From NCBI GenBank assembly GCA_015231755.1, contig JADGAZ010000001.1, positions 245,909-309,908 of the forward strand: a stretch of DNA of 64,000 nt, read 5' to 3'. Below, one piece after another: positions 8,745 to 18,152 of this stretch. Made by a program: the position numbers and the translations under genes. The DNA is from Magnetococcales bacterium (GTDB taxonomy: Bacteria; Pseudomonadota; Magnetococcia; Magnetococcales; Magnetaquicoccaceae). How positions within the stretch are numbered: position 1 is the stretch's first letter; every line of letters begins with the position of its first letter. Below the pieces are notes generated by a model, which was not told where the DNA came from, searched no databases, and was given only the letters and a program-made list of their open reading frames with translations.

Positions 8745-8775
8745 GGTGACGCTTGCCCCGTCACCTTTTTTTTTT
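8745..8775 (+). terminator. Rho-independent terminator of the pst operon
   Basis: Stem GGTGACG (8745-8751) pairs with CGTCACC (8759-8765) across a seven-base loop and is followed by ten consecutive T. It lies 30 bases after the last pst stop. Confidence 0.92.
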
Positions 8776-8896
8776 GTCTACGGCCAGTAGTTTGCATATA
8801 CTGCAAGAGTGGCTCCTCCAGGAAGTCGGCGGGAGAGTCCCGGCAGGGTGCGCACCTGGCAATTTCTTTGTACGAACGGTGAAGAACGAACGACCC

Positions 8897-10090
8897 ATGG
8901 AAGCCAAAAATCCCCTTCTTCATGCCCAGCACGTCAGCAATCTGTTGGATCAATACGATGAGAGTTTTGATCTTTATCGTGCGTACAGTGAGCGACTTCT
9001 GATCAATTTGGGTGAGGTGTTCAACAAAACCACCTTGCCCATCAGTGCCATTTCCGGAGACTTGATGTCCAGGGCCACCCTGAAGAAGGTTTTGACGGAA
9101 AAAGGGGGATATTATACCCGGTTACGCGATATCGAAAACTTGATTACCGTGCGGGTGGTGGTTTATTTTTCGGATGATATTGAACTGGCTGTCAGTTTGA
9201 TCAACAAGGAATTCGCACTGGACGACTGTGTGATTCCCCTCCTCGATGTGCCGGATCAGGATCGTTTTGGCATCAATACGCGCCGTTTTGACATTAAACT
9301 GTTGACGGAGCAGTATGCCCGTCCGGAATATCAGCGTTTTGGCGCCCTCAAGGCCGAACTGGAGATCCGGACCGTGTTGCAGCACTCCTGGTCCGAGGTC
9401 AAGGGGATCTTTGACGTACTGGTGGGCCGGGCGCGAATTCCAGGACAAAATGTCAACAAGTTGGCGCAAATCTCCTATCTGCTCAAGATGGCCGATGAGG
9501 AGTTGGTGCGCATCAAGGATCAGATCGTCCATCAAAACGCCATGCTGAACGCGGCCACCACCTCGCCCTTCGAGGCGACTCCGGTTGCCCTGCCCGAAGA
9601 GCCGGCCTTCCAGGAACTCAAGCCGGTGGATCCGGAAAAACGGGCTGCCTTTGCGGTTCGGTTGGAGGCGTTCATCTTGAACGATGCGGTGATCCGCGAT
9701 ATGGATCGGGCCATTGCCGATCATTACGAAACCAAATTGCTGTATCGGGATAACTTCGTCTCCACGCTTTCCGAGGTTTTTCTGCGTCTGGGCTTTGATC
9801 GCGAGGAGCGTCTGCGGGAGGAGTTGATCGCCAACAAGACCGTCATCCTGGTGATGATGAAAAACATCTTTGGCGACACCTCCAAGACCGGGGTGGAGTT
9901 CATTCACAAGGGATCGGCGTTGCTGGTACTGTTTTATGTATTGTTGGCCAAGACCGGCAATGTGGAGATCATCAAGAAGAATGTCCGTAACTATATTTCG
10001 TTAAGGGGGATCACGGTGGATGATTTCGCCAGTGATCTGTTGACCCACTACAAGAAAACCATCCGCAAAGCTCCGGAACCGGGCTGGTAA
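8897..10090 (+). CDS. RelA/SpoT synthetase-fold protein with degraded active site
   Basis: A 397-residue protein. Residues about 50-175 follow the (p)ppGpp synthetase fold: YYTRLRDIENLITVRVVVYF (73-91), DRFGINTRRFDIKL (122-134) and ALKAELEIRTVLQHSWSEVK (150-169). In active enzymes the first motif reads DLVGxR and the second GYRSxH; here Asp is Asn81 and the G-loop Tyr and His are gone. The ELEIRT Glu remains. A helical region to about 225 and a 170-residue C-terminal domain of unknown family follow. It is probably a non-catalytic alarmone-fold protein or one with a changed substrate. ATG 8897 is chosen because the homologous region starts soon after; ribosome-site support is weak. It follows the pst terminator, so it is likely separately transcribed. 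Confidence 0.65.
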   Translation: MEAKNPLLHAQHVSNLLDQYDESFDLYRAYSERLLINLGEVFNKTTLPISAISGDLMSRATLKKVLTEKGGYYTRLRDIENLITVRVVVYFSDDIELAVSLINKEFALDDCVIPLLDVPDQDRFGINTRRFDIKLLTEQYARPEYQRFGALKAELEIRTVLQHSWSEVKGIFDVLVGRARIPGQNVNKLAQISYLLKMADEELVRIKDQIVHQNAMLNAATTSPFEATPVALPEEPAFQELKPVDPEKRAAFAVRLEAFILNDAVIRDMDRAIADHYETKLLYRDNFVSTLSEVFLRLGFDREERLREELIANKTVILVMMKNIFGDTSKTGVEFIHKGSALLVLFYVLLAKTGNVEIIKKNVRNYISLRGITVDDFASDLLTHYKKTIRKAPEPGW

Positions 10091-10196
10091 TCAAAAAAAG
10101 CTTCCGCTTCCCGCCGATGTCGGCACGGGAACTGCTCCTATGGTGATAGAGGATTCCAGTATCACCATTTGTCAGATCATTGACAGGAGAACGACC

Positions 10197-10649
10197 GTGT
10201 CACACGTCGGATTGATCGGATCACCCGGTGCCTTCAAGGCCAATCTTTTGAATCTCAAGCAGGGCCTGCAAGAGATTGTGACCCCGCTCAACGAGTCCGC
10301 TCCCGGTCTGCCTTGGCAACGAACCAACCAGACGGACGAATACAGGGCTCCACAACCCGATTTCGAGAATGTTTTGCGGGAGGCTTTATCTCCGGATGAT
10401 CCGGATCTGGCTCCCGTCAATCTTCCGACGCCCAAACCAAGCCCGGAGCCTGTCAAACCCCAGGCGCCTCGTCACCATGAATCCCTGCCGCCCCAGTTGA
10501 CCCAGAATAGCTTTGATTTCGAGCAACGGGTGGTGCAGCAATCCGCCACGGGCATGTTTTTCAATTACAACGTGAAATCAGCCGGTGGCCATTATCGTAC
10601 CGAATTGGCCCGCAACGCTTATGCCAACGCTCTGGGTCGCATGGGGTGA
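10197..10649 (+). CDS. Hypothetical protein, proline-rich middle
   Basis: A 150-residue protein I do not recognise. Start chosen at GTG 10197 because AGGAGA lies seven bases upstream; an earlier ATG at 10140 has none. The N-terminus (SHVGLIGSPGAFKANLLNLK) looks folded, residues about 70-105 are rich in Pro and charged residues, and the end (NYNVKSAGGHYRTELARNAY) is more ordered. No signal peptide or membrane span. A terminator follows. Confidence 0.6.
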   Translation: MSHVGLIGSPGAFKANLLNLKQGLQEIVTPLNESAPGLPWQRTNQTDEYRAPQPDFENVLREALSPDDPDLAPVNLPTPKPSPEPVKPQAPRHHESLPPQLTQNSFDFEQRVVQQSATGMFFNYNVKSAGGHYRTELARNAYANALGRMG

Positions 10650-10714
10650 TGGATATTGGGGGTTGGGATGATTCCCGGCTCCTTGGATGAGGTGTGTGGG
10701 GGGATGGAAATCAG

Positions 10715-10750
10715 AAAAGGCCGCGTGACCATGAGTCCCGCGGCCTTTTT
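10715..10750 (+). terminator. Rho-independent terminator
   Basis: Ten-base stem AAAGGCCGCG (10716-10725) pairs with CGCGGCCTTT (10739-10748) and runs into TTTTT. It lies about 70 bases after the hypothetical gene ending at 10649. Confidence 0.88.
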
Positions 10751-10845
10751 CCGTTGGTGTGGGTGTGTGGAGATTTGACGGCGTGCTGAAGATCTGACGG
10801 TGTGGGGAAAGAGGGAGGATGTCGGAGGATCAGAAGAAATTTGTC

Positions 10846-10888
10846 AAACAAAAAAGCCGACCAGTTGGCGGGGTCGGCTTTTTTGTTT
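10846..10888. terminator. Bidirectional terminator, 17-bp perfect stem
   Basis: AAACAAAAAAGCCGACC (10846-10862) pairs perfectly with 10872-10888 over a nine-base loop. It has a T-run on one strand and the equivalent run on the other, so it can end transcription from both sides. It sits immediately after the stop of the small minus-strand gene at 10892. Confidence 0.85.
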
Positions 10889-10891
10889 GTC

Positions 10892-11080
10892 TCATCGGGA
10901 CCATTTCACCTGCTGAAGCTGGCAGGCCAGATAATCTTTTTCCGCCTGGGTGAGAAACTGGTCAAACAATCCGCCCTGGGGCCGGGTTGCGGCAGTGCTC
11001 ATGGAAGCCTGGGACCCGGGTTGAATGGGAGCCGGTTTCATGATGGGCGGGAGCTGCACGGCGAGGTTGATGTTGGACAT
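10892..11080 (-). CDS. Small hypothetical protein
   Basis: A 62-residue reading frame, MSNINLAVQLPPIMKPAP at the start and FLTQAEKDYLACQLQQVKW at the end. ATG 11080 is preceded by an AGAGAGAG stretch; an upstream in-frame start at 11161 is possible. The C-terminal 20 residues look like an amphipathic helix. It ends four bases before a strong terminator, which supports a transcribed gene, but no family is recognised. Confidence 0.45.
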   Translation of the reverse strand: MSNINLAVQLPPIMKPAPIQPGSQASMSTAATRPQGGLFDQFLTQAEKDYLACQLQQVKWSR

Positions 11081-11216
11081 GGATCTCTCTCTTTGCATGC
11101 TATAGTGGATGAAAACTCGGGGCCGGGTGGCCCCAGTGTTCATACGCATGTTTTGTGCCATATTCTTTGGGTTTCGTTAAAAAACGACTTTTCCCAGGAT
11201 CCTGGCAGGGTTTGGG

Positions 11217-13916
11217 TCAGGAGAGTTTTCCGCAGCAGTATTTGTATTTCTTCTCGCTGCCGCAGGGACACAGGGAGTTGCGACCCACCTTGTCCGCGTC
11301 GCGCCGGAAGGGGGTGTGGGGGTCTGTGGAATCCTCTGGGACTTCGCCATTCCAGGATTCGGCATTGGGGTGGTTCAAGGAGAGTTGACGGTCCCGGGCT
11401 GCGGCCCGTTCCGTTTCCATGCGTTCGACCTCGTCGGGTTGACGCACTTCGACCCGACTGAGCACCTCCACCGCCTCGGATTTGATCCGGGTCAGCAGAT
11501 TGTCAAAGAGGGTGAAGGCTTCCCGTTTGTATTCATTCAAAGGATCTTTCTGGGCATAACCCCTTAAATGGATTCCTTCCTTGAGGTGATCCATGTTCAA
11601 CAGATGCTCTTTCCACAAGGTGTCCAGCACCTGGAGCAGGATGGCCTTCTCCAGATAACGGATCAAAGGCGCGCCCATGGACTCCTCGCGGGCCTGATTG
11701 TAGGCCTGGATTGCCTCCCAGGCCCGATCCCGGACCTCTTTGGAGGTGACCCCGGATTCGGCCTGCCATTCATGGACGGGCACCACGACATTGAATTGAC
11801 GCTGCATCGCGTCCGCAAACTCTTTGGCTTTCCAGTGGTCCGGATAGGCCTCTTCGGGGATCATCTCCTCCATCAGCGTATCCAGCAGATCCTCGCGCAT
11901 CTCCTGGGTGAACTCGATGATCTCGTCGGACTCCATCAATTCACGGCGCTGGTCGTAGACGACCTTGCGCTGTTCGTTCATCACGTCGTCGAACTTGAGC
12001 AGGTTTTTGCGGATGTCGAAGTTGCGTCCCTCGACTTTTTTCTGGGCGGATTCGATGGCCTTATTGATCCAGGGATGGATGATGGCTTCGCCTTCTTGCA
12101 GGCCGAGTTTCTGCAACATGCCATCCATGCGCTCGGAGCCGAAAATGCGCATCAGGTCATCTTGCAGCGACAGATAGAAGCGGCTGGAACCCGGATCCCC
12201 CTGCCGTCCGGCCCGTCCCCGCAACTGGTTGTCGATGCGGCGGGCCTCGTGGCGTTCGGTGCCCAGGATGTGCAAACCACCGGCGGTGAGCACCTCCTGT
12301 TTTTCGGCGGCGCATTCGGCGCGGATTTTGGCTTCGAGGCGTTGTTGCTCCTCGGGGGTGGCGGATTCGGGAATTTCCGACAGGATGCGCATCTCCGGGT
12401 TGCCCCCGAGTTGGATGTCGGTGCCGCGTCCCGCCATGTTGGTGGCGATGGTGATCGCCCCCTTGCGGCCCGCCTGGGCCACGATCTGGGCTTCCCGCTC
12501 GTGGTGCTTGGCGTTGAGCACGTTGTGGGGCACTTTGAGCTGTTTCAGACGCTTGGAGAGCGCTTCGGATTTTTCGATGGAAATGGTGCCCACCAGCACC
12601 GGTTGTCCCCGTTGGCGGCAGTCCTGGATCTCTTCGATGATGGCGTTGATCTTTTCGCCTTCGGTGCGGAACACCACGTCATCGCTGTCGATGCGGATCA
12701 TGTCCCGGTTGGTGGGCACGATGACCACCTGGAGATTGTAGATCGATTGAAATTCCGAGGCTTCCGTATCGGCGGTGCCGGTCATCCCCGCGAGCTTGGC
12801 GTACATGCGGAACAGGTTCTGAAAGGTGATGGAGGCCAGGGTTTGGGATTCGTTTTGGATCACCACCGACTCTTTGGCCTCCAAAGCCTGATGGAGTCCG
12901 TCGGAGTAGCGGCGACCGGGCATCATGCGCCCGGTGAATTCGTCGATGATCACCACCTCCCCATCCTTGACGATATAATCCTTGTCCTTTTCAAACATGG
13001 CATGGGCGCGCAACGCCTGATTGACGTGATGGACGATTTCCACATTGTGGATGTCGTACAGCGCCCCGTCCTTGATCACGCCCCGTTCCTTGAGGATCTC
13101 TTCCACCTTTTCGTTGCCCTCTTCGGTGAAGATCACGGTGCGGGCTTTTTCGTCCAAGGTGTAGTGGATGTCCCGGGTCAGCAGGGGAATGACCCGGTCC
13201 ACCTTGTAATATTTATCGGTGTTGTCGTCGGTGGGGCCGGAGATGATTAGCGGGGTGCGGGCTTCGTCGATGAGGATGGAGTCCACCTCGTCCACGATGG
13301 CGAAGTTCAAAGGCCGCTGACACATTTCGTCCAGCGCGAACTTCATGTTGTCCCGCAGGAAGTCGAAGCCGAATTCGTTGTTGGTGCCGTAGGTGATGTC
13401 GGCGCGGTAGGCGGCGCGGCGCTGCTGATCGTCGAGGCCATGGATGATGACCCCGGTGGTCATGCCCAAAGCGGCGTAGATGCGGCCCATCCAGGCGGAA
13501 TCCCGTTGGGCCAGATAGTCGTTGACCGTCACCAGATGGGCGCCCTTGCCCGACAGGGCGTTGAGATACAGGGGCAGGGTGGCCACCAGGGTTTTGCCTT
13601 CGCCGGTTTTCATTTCCGAGATTTTGCCCTGATGGAGCACGATACCGCCCAACAGTTGCGTATCGAAGTGACGCATGCCGGTGGTGCGTTTGCTGGCTTC
13701 CCGGACGGCGGCGAACGCCTCGGGCAACAGGTCGTCCAGAGTGGCGCCGTCGGTCAGGCGCTGCTTGAATTCAGCGGTTTTCTGGATGAGCCCGTCTGCG
13801 CTCAAACCTTCGAATTCAGGTTCCAACTCGTTGATCTTTTGGATGAGTGGATTCAGCGTTTTCAGGTAGCGGTCATTGCTGGATCCGAACAGCTTACGGG
13901 CGATGGCACCAAACAT
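11217..13916 (-). CDS. secA: Preprotein translocase ATPase SecA
   Basis: An 899-residue SecA of normal length. It starts [19 protein letters not shown]; the DEAD motor has MKTGEGKT (Walker A) and [20 protein letters not shown] (Walker B). The preprotein cross-linking domain, NBD2 ([35 protein letters not shown]) and the helical scaffold follow. It ends in a SEC-C zinc motif [13 protein letters not shown], which binds SecB and the ribosome. It drives export of unfolded proteins through SecYEG. Start chosen at ATG 13916 because the conserved N-terminus begins there; the open frame upstream lacks homology. Confidence 0.97.
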   Translation of the reverse strand: MFGAIARKLFGSSNDRYLKTLNPLIQKINELEPEFEGLSADGLIQKTAEFKQRLTDGATLDDLLPEAFAAVREASKRTTGMRHFDTQLLGGIVLHQGKISEMKTGEGKTLVATLPLYLNALSGKGAHLVTVNDYLAQRDSAWMGRIYAALGMTTGVIIHGLDDQQRRAAYRADITYGTNNEFGFDFLRDNMKFALDEMCQRPLNFAIVDEVDSILIDEARTPLIISGPTDDNTDKYYKVDRVIPLLTRDIHYTLDEKARTVIFTEEGNEKVEEILKERGVIKDGALYDIHNVEIVHHVNQALRAHAMFEKDKDYIVKDGEVVIIDEFTGRMMPGRRYSDGLHQALEAKESVVIQNESQTLASITFQNLFRMYAKLAGMTGTADTEASEFQSIYNLQVVIVPTNRDMIRIDSDDVVFRTEGEKINAIIEEIQDCRQRGQPVLVGTISIEKSEALSKRLKQLKVPHNVLNAKHHEREAQIVAQAGRKGAITIATNMAGRGTDIQLGGNPEMRILSEIPESATPEEQQRLEAKIRAECAAEKQEVLTAGGLHILGTERHEARRIDNQLRGRAGRQGDPGSSRFYLSLQDDLMRIFGSERMDGMLQKLGLQEGEAIIHPWINKAIESAQKKVEGRNFDIRKNLLKFDDVMNEQRKVVYDQRRELMESDEIIEFTQEMREDLLDTLMEEMIPEEAYPDHWKAKEFADAMQRQFNVVVPVHEWQAESGVTSKEVRDRAWEAIQAYNQAREESMGAPLIRYLEKAILLQVLDTLWKEHLLNMDHLKEGIHLRGYAQKDPLNEYKREAFTLFDNLLTRIKSEAVEVLSRVEVRQPDEVERMETERAAARDRQLSLNHPNAESWNGEVPEDSTDPHTPFRRDADKVGRNSLCPCGSEKKYKYCCGKLS

Positions 13917-14277
13917 GGGACGGGCATCCTTCAAGAGGCATGGCTGCAACCATTTGGAAAAATTCAATGATGTATCACACCCTGTGCCGCAAGGCAACCC
14001 GGCGTCAATCCCGGCGGGTGAACGGTCGATTGCGCGGGTTGTCATGGACCATTCAACCAACCGGATTTTTCTTGAACTGCGGCCTGTCTTGGCATGCGTA
14101 GTGGGGTGGTTTCCGGTTCTGCAGGGTATGCGCACCGGTTCGAACCCGGTTGGTCTCCATGGCTGGAACCAGTGCATTCAACATTGGGTTGAAATTTGAA
14201 TGGCAGTTGAGACGTCAAGGAGGTAGAATAAGCCCGTAAACAGACCCATCCAGCCTGCTGCCCTGTGGACCAAGGCC
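13917..14277. other. 361-base gap between divergent secA and the Rpn nuclease gene
   Basis: No protein-coding signal was found. The gap must contain the promoters of both flanking genes. Bases 14134-14150 form a perfect tRNA T-arm look-alike (ACCGG, loop TTCGAAC, CCGGT), but no matching D-arm, anticodon arm or acceptor strand could be placed, so no tRNA is called. Confidence 0.5.
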
Positions 14278-15219
14278 ATGAAATTCATCGACCCGCGCAT
14301 CGACTTCGCCTTCAAGAAGATCTTCGGCAGTGAGGATGCCAAGGATATCCTGATTTCGTTTCTGGAGAGTCTGCTTGGTCTGGAGGGCGATCGATGCATT
14401 GCCGAATTGACCATCCTGGATCCTTTTCTGGCTCCCCGCATCAAGGAACTCAAATCCTCCATCCTGGATGTACGGTGCAAGGACCAACGGGGCATTGATT
14501 ATATTGTGGAAATGCAGATCGAGAAGGTGGATGGGTTTTTGAAACGCATCCAATACAACAGCGCCAAGGCGTATACCCAACAGATCGCCAAGGGTGAGCA
14601 TTATCCCAGTTTAAACCAGGTGATTGCCGTTACCATTGTCGATTTTGTCATGTTCCCGGATTTTGTCCATTGCGTCTCTTGCCACGAGTCGCGTGAAACC
14701 ATTACCGGCAACGCATATCTGAATGAGATTCTTTATTATTTTATTGAGTTGCCGAAATTTGGCAAGGCCCTGGACGCGTGTGGCGGCATTCTTGAAAAAT
14801 GGATTTATTTTATCAGATACGCCGAAGCCCTGGATCGGGTTCCGGAACAGTTGGACCTGCCACCCTTTCGCCATGCGTTCGAGAAAGCCATGATGGCCAA
14901 TATGACGCAGGATGAATTGGAACTGTACGACAAAGCCGGAATCGCCATCGCCGACGCACGCGGACGGGTGGAACTGGCAAGAAAGGAAGGGCGACAGGAA
15001 GGGCGACAGGAAGGGCGACAGGAAGAAGCCGCAGCCATGCTCTTGAAATTGATACGCCGCAAGTTTGGCCAGACACCAGACTGGGTGACCGGGAAGGTGA
15101 AGGCTGCGAGTCTGGAATGGATCGACGTATGGAGCGACAATTTCGTGTTCGCGAATTCCGTGGATGAGGTGTTCGCGTCCCATGAGGTGGAAGAACAACG
15201 CGCACCAGGATCAAGATAG
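14278..15219 (+). CDS. Rpn-family recombination-promoting nuclease / PD-(D/E)XK nuclease-transposase relative
   Basis: A 313-residue protein starting MKFIDPRIDFAFKKIFGSED, the hallmark N-terminus of the Rpn/PDDEXK_2 family. The nuclease core is LDVRCKDQRGIDYIVEMQIE (about 63-82), giving the D...ExQ metal-binding pattern. The long helical middle (ALDRVPEQLDL, MTQDELELYDKAG) is typical. Rpn proteins are cytosolic DNA endonucleases found in many scattered copies and linked to recombination and phage defence. The region near residue 238 holds a GRQE tandem repeat. ATG lies right at the conserved N-terminus. Confidence 0.88.
   Translation: MKFIDPRIDFAFKKIFGSEDAKDILISFLESLLGLEGDRCIAELTILDPFLAPRIKELKSSILDVRCKDQRGIDYIVEMQIEKVDGFLKRIQYNSAKAYTQQIAKGEHYPSLNQVIAVTIVDFVMFPDFVHCVSCHESRETITGNAYLNEILYYFIELPKFGKALDACGGILEKWIYFIRYAEALDRVPEQLDLPPFRHAFEKAMMANMTQDELELYDKAGIAIADARGRVELARKEGRQEGRQEGRQEEAAAMLLKLIRRKFGQTPDWVTGKVKAASLEWIDVWSDNFVFANSVDEVFASHEVEEQRAPGSR
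14989..15024 (+). repeat. Three perfect 12-bp tandem repeats inside the Rpn gene
   Basis: The unit GGGCGACAGGAA occurs three times without change and encodes (GRQE)3 in a charged helical segment. Repeats of a multiple of three can vary in number without breaking the frame. Confidence 0.9.
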
Positions 15220-15283
15220 ACGTGGTTCGTAAAGAAAACGGATGTCATTATTTCTTTAATGTTTGGAAAGATCGATACACAAT

Positions 15284-15745
15284 ATGAACGGTTCCGGTAG
15301 TCCCACGATGGATCTTCCCTTTCACCAAAGGCTGGAGGGCCGCTTCGATGGCATGATCCGTCTGGCGGATGTGACGGCCCTCGGCAGCGCGGTGGCGCTT
15401 CGGGATGACTGGTATGTGCTGGAACCGCGTTTGCCGTTTCCCGAGCAACCGGTGGATGGTCGGGAGGCCAGCGCCCAGTTGGGAATTCTGGTGGAAGAGA
15501 TCCTGCGGGAAGAGCGGGGGGTCTGGAGTACCATGATCTATGTGCAAAGTGCCGAGGATCCCTGGATCATCAAGGTATTTCATCCCCGACGGGCCGGTTG
15601 CGGCTGTGGTGGGGGAGGCGGGGTGTTGCCCTGGCGGGTTCTGACCCGTTTCAAGCCCGATCCCGTTCCGGCCTGGGAGGGGGGTGATTGCGCGGTTCCG
15701 ACGGCTTCGGCCTCCGGGAAATCCTGGTTGAAGAAATTTTTCTAA
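15284..15745 (+). CDS. Hypothetical protein with glycine/cysteine loop
   Basis: A 153-residue protein of unknown family. It has an ordered N-terminal domain (LEGRFDGMIRLADVTALGSA, then DDWYVLEPRLPFPEQP), an acidic helix ILVEEILREERGVW, and a loop RAGCGCGGGGG followed by a basic tail ending WLKKFF. ATG 15284 is preferred; ATG 15308 and an upstream TTG are alternatives and none has a clear ribosome site. The stop overlaps the stop of the convergent GGDEF gene by three bases. Confidence 0.55.
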   Translation: MNGSGSPTMDLPFHQRLEGRFDGMIRLADVTALGSAVALRDDWYVLEPRLPFPEQPVDGREASAQLGILVEEILREERGVWSTMIYVQSAEDPWIIKVFHPRRAGCGCGGGGGVLPWRVLTRFKPDPVPAWEGGDCAVPTASASGKSWLKKFF

Positions 15746-17052
15746 TCCCGGGTTCCGATCTCGACCCGGTTGCGGCCTGCGCTTTTGGCGGCGTACAACG
15801 CCTTGTCCGCCCGTTCCGTCAGGGTGCGGATGGTGTCGTCGTCTTGGCGTTGGGCCACGCCGAAGCTGCACGTGATGTTTTGCACCGTGGGAAAAGGGGT
15901 GGTTTCGATGAGGGCGCGCAATTTTTCCGCCAACTGGCGCATGTTTTCCAGATCGTTTTGGGGCGAGACGATCATGAACTCCTCCCCGCCCCAGCGGGCC
16001 AGAATGTCTTCGGTGCGTATGTTGGTCGCCATCAGGCTCGACACCTGCCGGAGCACATCGTCTCCGACCTGATGACCGAACCGGTCGTTGACCCGTTTGA
16101 AATGGTCGATGTCGCACAAAATCACCGAAAGCGGGATTTCGTGGCGATGCGCCCGACGCAGTTCGGCGTTGAGTACCCCTTGTAGTCGCGCCCGGTTGCA
16201 GGTTCCGGTCAAGGCGTCGGTGAAGGCTTGGGTTTCGAGTTGCTGTTTTTCTTTTTCCAGGTGGGTGACATCGGAAAACGAAAAGATGTAGCGGTTCAAC
16301 TCCGGCAGGGCGTTGAAGGTGACGGCAAAGGGGGTGGAGGTGGTCTTTTGGGGATCCGAACAGCGCAAATGGACGATGCCGCACTCCTGGGAGAGGTTCA
16401 ACAGGGCGTGAATCCACTCTCCGGTCTGGCGGTCCGGGTCCAAGGGTGTGCCTTCACGGGTCAGGAGTCGGGTGCCCAGATGGGGATCGCTGGCCAGGAA
16501 ATCTTCCAGGGTTCCAAAACCGAGCAGATTCAGGAAGGCCCGATTGATGTATTCCAGGCGTTCGTTGTTGGTGACCAGCAACAAGTTGGGCTGGATGTCC
16601 AAGATGAAACGCACGTAACGGTTGGCCGACTCCTGTTCCCGTCGGCGCCACAGGGCGCGGGCGCAGTGGTTCAGGGCCTTGAGCAGGGTCTGGGGGGAGG
16701 TGGGCTTGAGTACATAACGGTCGATCCCCAGATCGATGGAGCGCAGGAAAAATTCTGCGTCGGAATGGGCGGTGGTGACGATGATGGGAATTTCGGCGTT
16801 CAGATCCCGGATCCTTTTGGTCATGGCCAGACCGTCAAGGGTGGGCATGAGGATGTCGGTGACGATGATGTCGGGTTGTTGTTCCTGGAACCGCTGCCAT
16901 CCCTCTTCGCCGTCGAGGGCAGTGATCAGGGTACCGGCATGGTGGGTGATGACCCGGTCCAGCAGCGTGTGGATGTCCGGATCGTCTTCCACGAACAAGA
17001 TGGTCAGGGATTGCAGAAACCGGTTGTCCGGGCCGGGAAGGTCTTCGGTCAT
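15742..17052 (-). CDS. Response regulator diguanylate cyclase (REC-PAS-GGDEF)
   Basis: A 436-residue soluble signalling protein. Residues about 15-135 form a receiver domain (ILFVEDDPDIHTLL, phospho-acceptor in IIVTDILMP, switch Thr in VTTAHS, Lys in LKPTS). A PAS-like sensor follows (RFILDIQPNLLLVTNNERLEY). The C-terminal GGDEF domain has DALTGTCNRA, the active site WGGEEF and an intact inhibitory I-site RTED five residues before it, so it should make c-di-GMP under product inhibition. ATG 17052 is chosen; GTG 17067 overlaps the bioC-like stop and is an alternative. It is translated right behind the methyltransferase gene. Confidence 0.9.
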   Translation of the reverse strand: MTEDLPGPDNRFLQSLTILFVEDDPDIHTLLDRVITHHAGTLITALDGEEGWQRFQEQQPDIIVTDILMPTLDGLAMTKRIRDLNAEIPIIVTTAHSDAEFFLRSIDLGIDRYVLKPTSPQTLLKALNHCARALWRRREQESANRYVRFILDIQPNLLLVTNNERLEYINRAFLNLLGFGTLEDFLASDPHLGTRLLTREGTPLDPDRQTGEWIHALLNLSQECGIVHLRCSDPQKTTSTPFAVTFNALPELNRYIFSFSDVTHLEKEKQQLETQAFTDALTGTCNRARLQGVLNAELRRAHRHEIPLSVILCDIDHFKRVNDRFGHQVGDDVLRQVSSLMATNIRTEDILARWGGEEFMIVSPQNDLENMRQLAEKLRALIETTPFPTVQNITCSFGVAQRQDDDTIRTLTERADKALYAAKSAGRNRVEIGTRD

Positions 17053-17063
17053 GGCGGATCGGC

Positions 17064-17954
17064 TCACGGCCTGACAGGGGGTGAAATGGGCTGCATCGCA
17101 GGGGTTCGCGCCTTTTTCCAGGCGTGTCCGAAGAGAATTTCCAAGGTGACGGGGATCGAGCCGTCGGCGTAACCCCGTTGGGCGCGATAGGTTTCCGTTA
17201 GGTGTCGGGGATACCCTTTGCCCATGAGGGTGGAAGGTCGTTGGCGATGGGGATTGGTGGCGCCCATGCGACGGATTTCTGCGAGCAGGGCGTGGGCGTC
17301 AGCGAAACGGGGGCACCACAGATCCCGATCCACCACCGGCAGCGCAAAGCCCGCTCCGGCCAACTGTTCCCCCAGATCGTGGAGCGAGGGAAATTCCGGC
17401 ACACGGATCCAGACCCGACCGTGGCGCTCCTGGTCGATTTGGGCCAGGAGCTGACGCAACTCCCCGAGGGAGGCTTCTCCCATGGTGACCAGCAACAGAG
17501 GGGCGTCGGGTTTGAGCACGCGGCGCAGCTCCTTGAGGGTGGCCATCGGATCGGTGGACCAGTGGAGCATCATGTTGGAGACCACCAGATCGAAATGATC
17601 CGAGGGCAAGGGCAGTCGGACCGGATCGCCGGTGATGGCTGCGGGATGGCGTTTCCAGGGAAGGCGGATTCCGGTGACCATGGGTTCGGTGGGGGGCGCG
17701 ATTCCCACGGAGACCACCCGCGCCTTGGGATGGCGCTGTTGCAACTGTCGGGCGAGATTTCCGGGAGTTCGACCGCATTCCAGTATGTGCGCCGGCTCCA
17801 GACGGATCTCTGCGATCCGTTCCATCAGGTGCTGGTCGATGGAGGCCAGCAGATCCTCCTGTGCGACGGGCGCGGCGCGGCTCAAGCCCCGTCGCACCCG
17901 TCGCGGGTCCAGACGGGCAAAAGGGCGGAGTTCTACAGGGATGGCCGGTTCCAT
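17064..17954 (-). CDS. bioC: BioC-like malonyl-ACP O-methyltransferase
   Basis: A 296-residue class I SAM-dependent methyltransferase. The layout matches BioC: the N-terminal RVRRGLSRAAPVAQEDLLAS helix, SAM strand ILECGRTPGNLARQL (the usual LGCGTG is weakened), acidic loop, DHFDLVVSNMMLHWSTDPMA and LRRVLKPDAPLLLVTMG. BioC methylates malonyl-ACP to start biotin's pimelate chain. No other bio genes are nearby, so a different small-acid substrate is possible. ATG 17954 is used because the family similarity begins there. Confidence 0.7.
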   Translation of the reverse strand: MEPAIPVELRPFARLDPRRVRRGLSRAAPVAQEDLLASIDQHLMERIAEIRLEPAHILECGRTPGNLARQLQQRHPKARVVSVGIAPPTEPMVTGIRLPWKRHPAAITGDPVRLPLPSDHFDLVVSNMMLHWSTDPMATLKELRRVLKPDAPLLLVTMGEASLGELRQLLAQIDQERHGRVWIRVPEFPSLHDLGEQLAGAGFALPVVDRDLWCPRFADAHALLAEIRRMGATNPHRQRPSTLMGKGYPRHLTETYRAQRGYADGSIPVTLEILFGHAWKKARTPAMQPISPPVRP

Positions 17955-18152
17955 GATTGTTTTCGGTGCGCTCTTGGATGAATGGTGCGGTGGTGTGATC
18001 ATTATACTCCGCTTTCCGCCATCTGGAAACCTTCCCTTCCGGGTTGTAGTGCGAATTTTGACTGTACAAATCCCTGTCTGCGAGAGTAGCATGCCAATTC
18101 ATAGAATCAGTGAATTCATAGAGTGGGAAATCGATCAAGGGAGCTCTTTGTG

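Noticed and set aside
11568..13250. A 560-codon open frame opposite secA
   Set aside because: It mirrors SecA codons and shows no family resemblance; secA is certain.
14045..14157. A complete tRNA around the T-arm-like sequence
   Set aside because: The only acceptor-like 5-prime strand lies 113 bases away, and no D-arm or anticodon arm fits.
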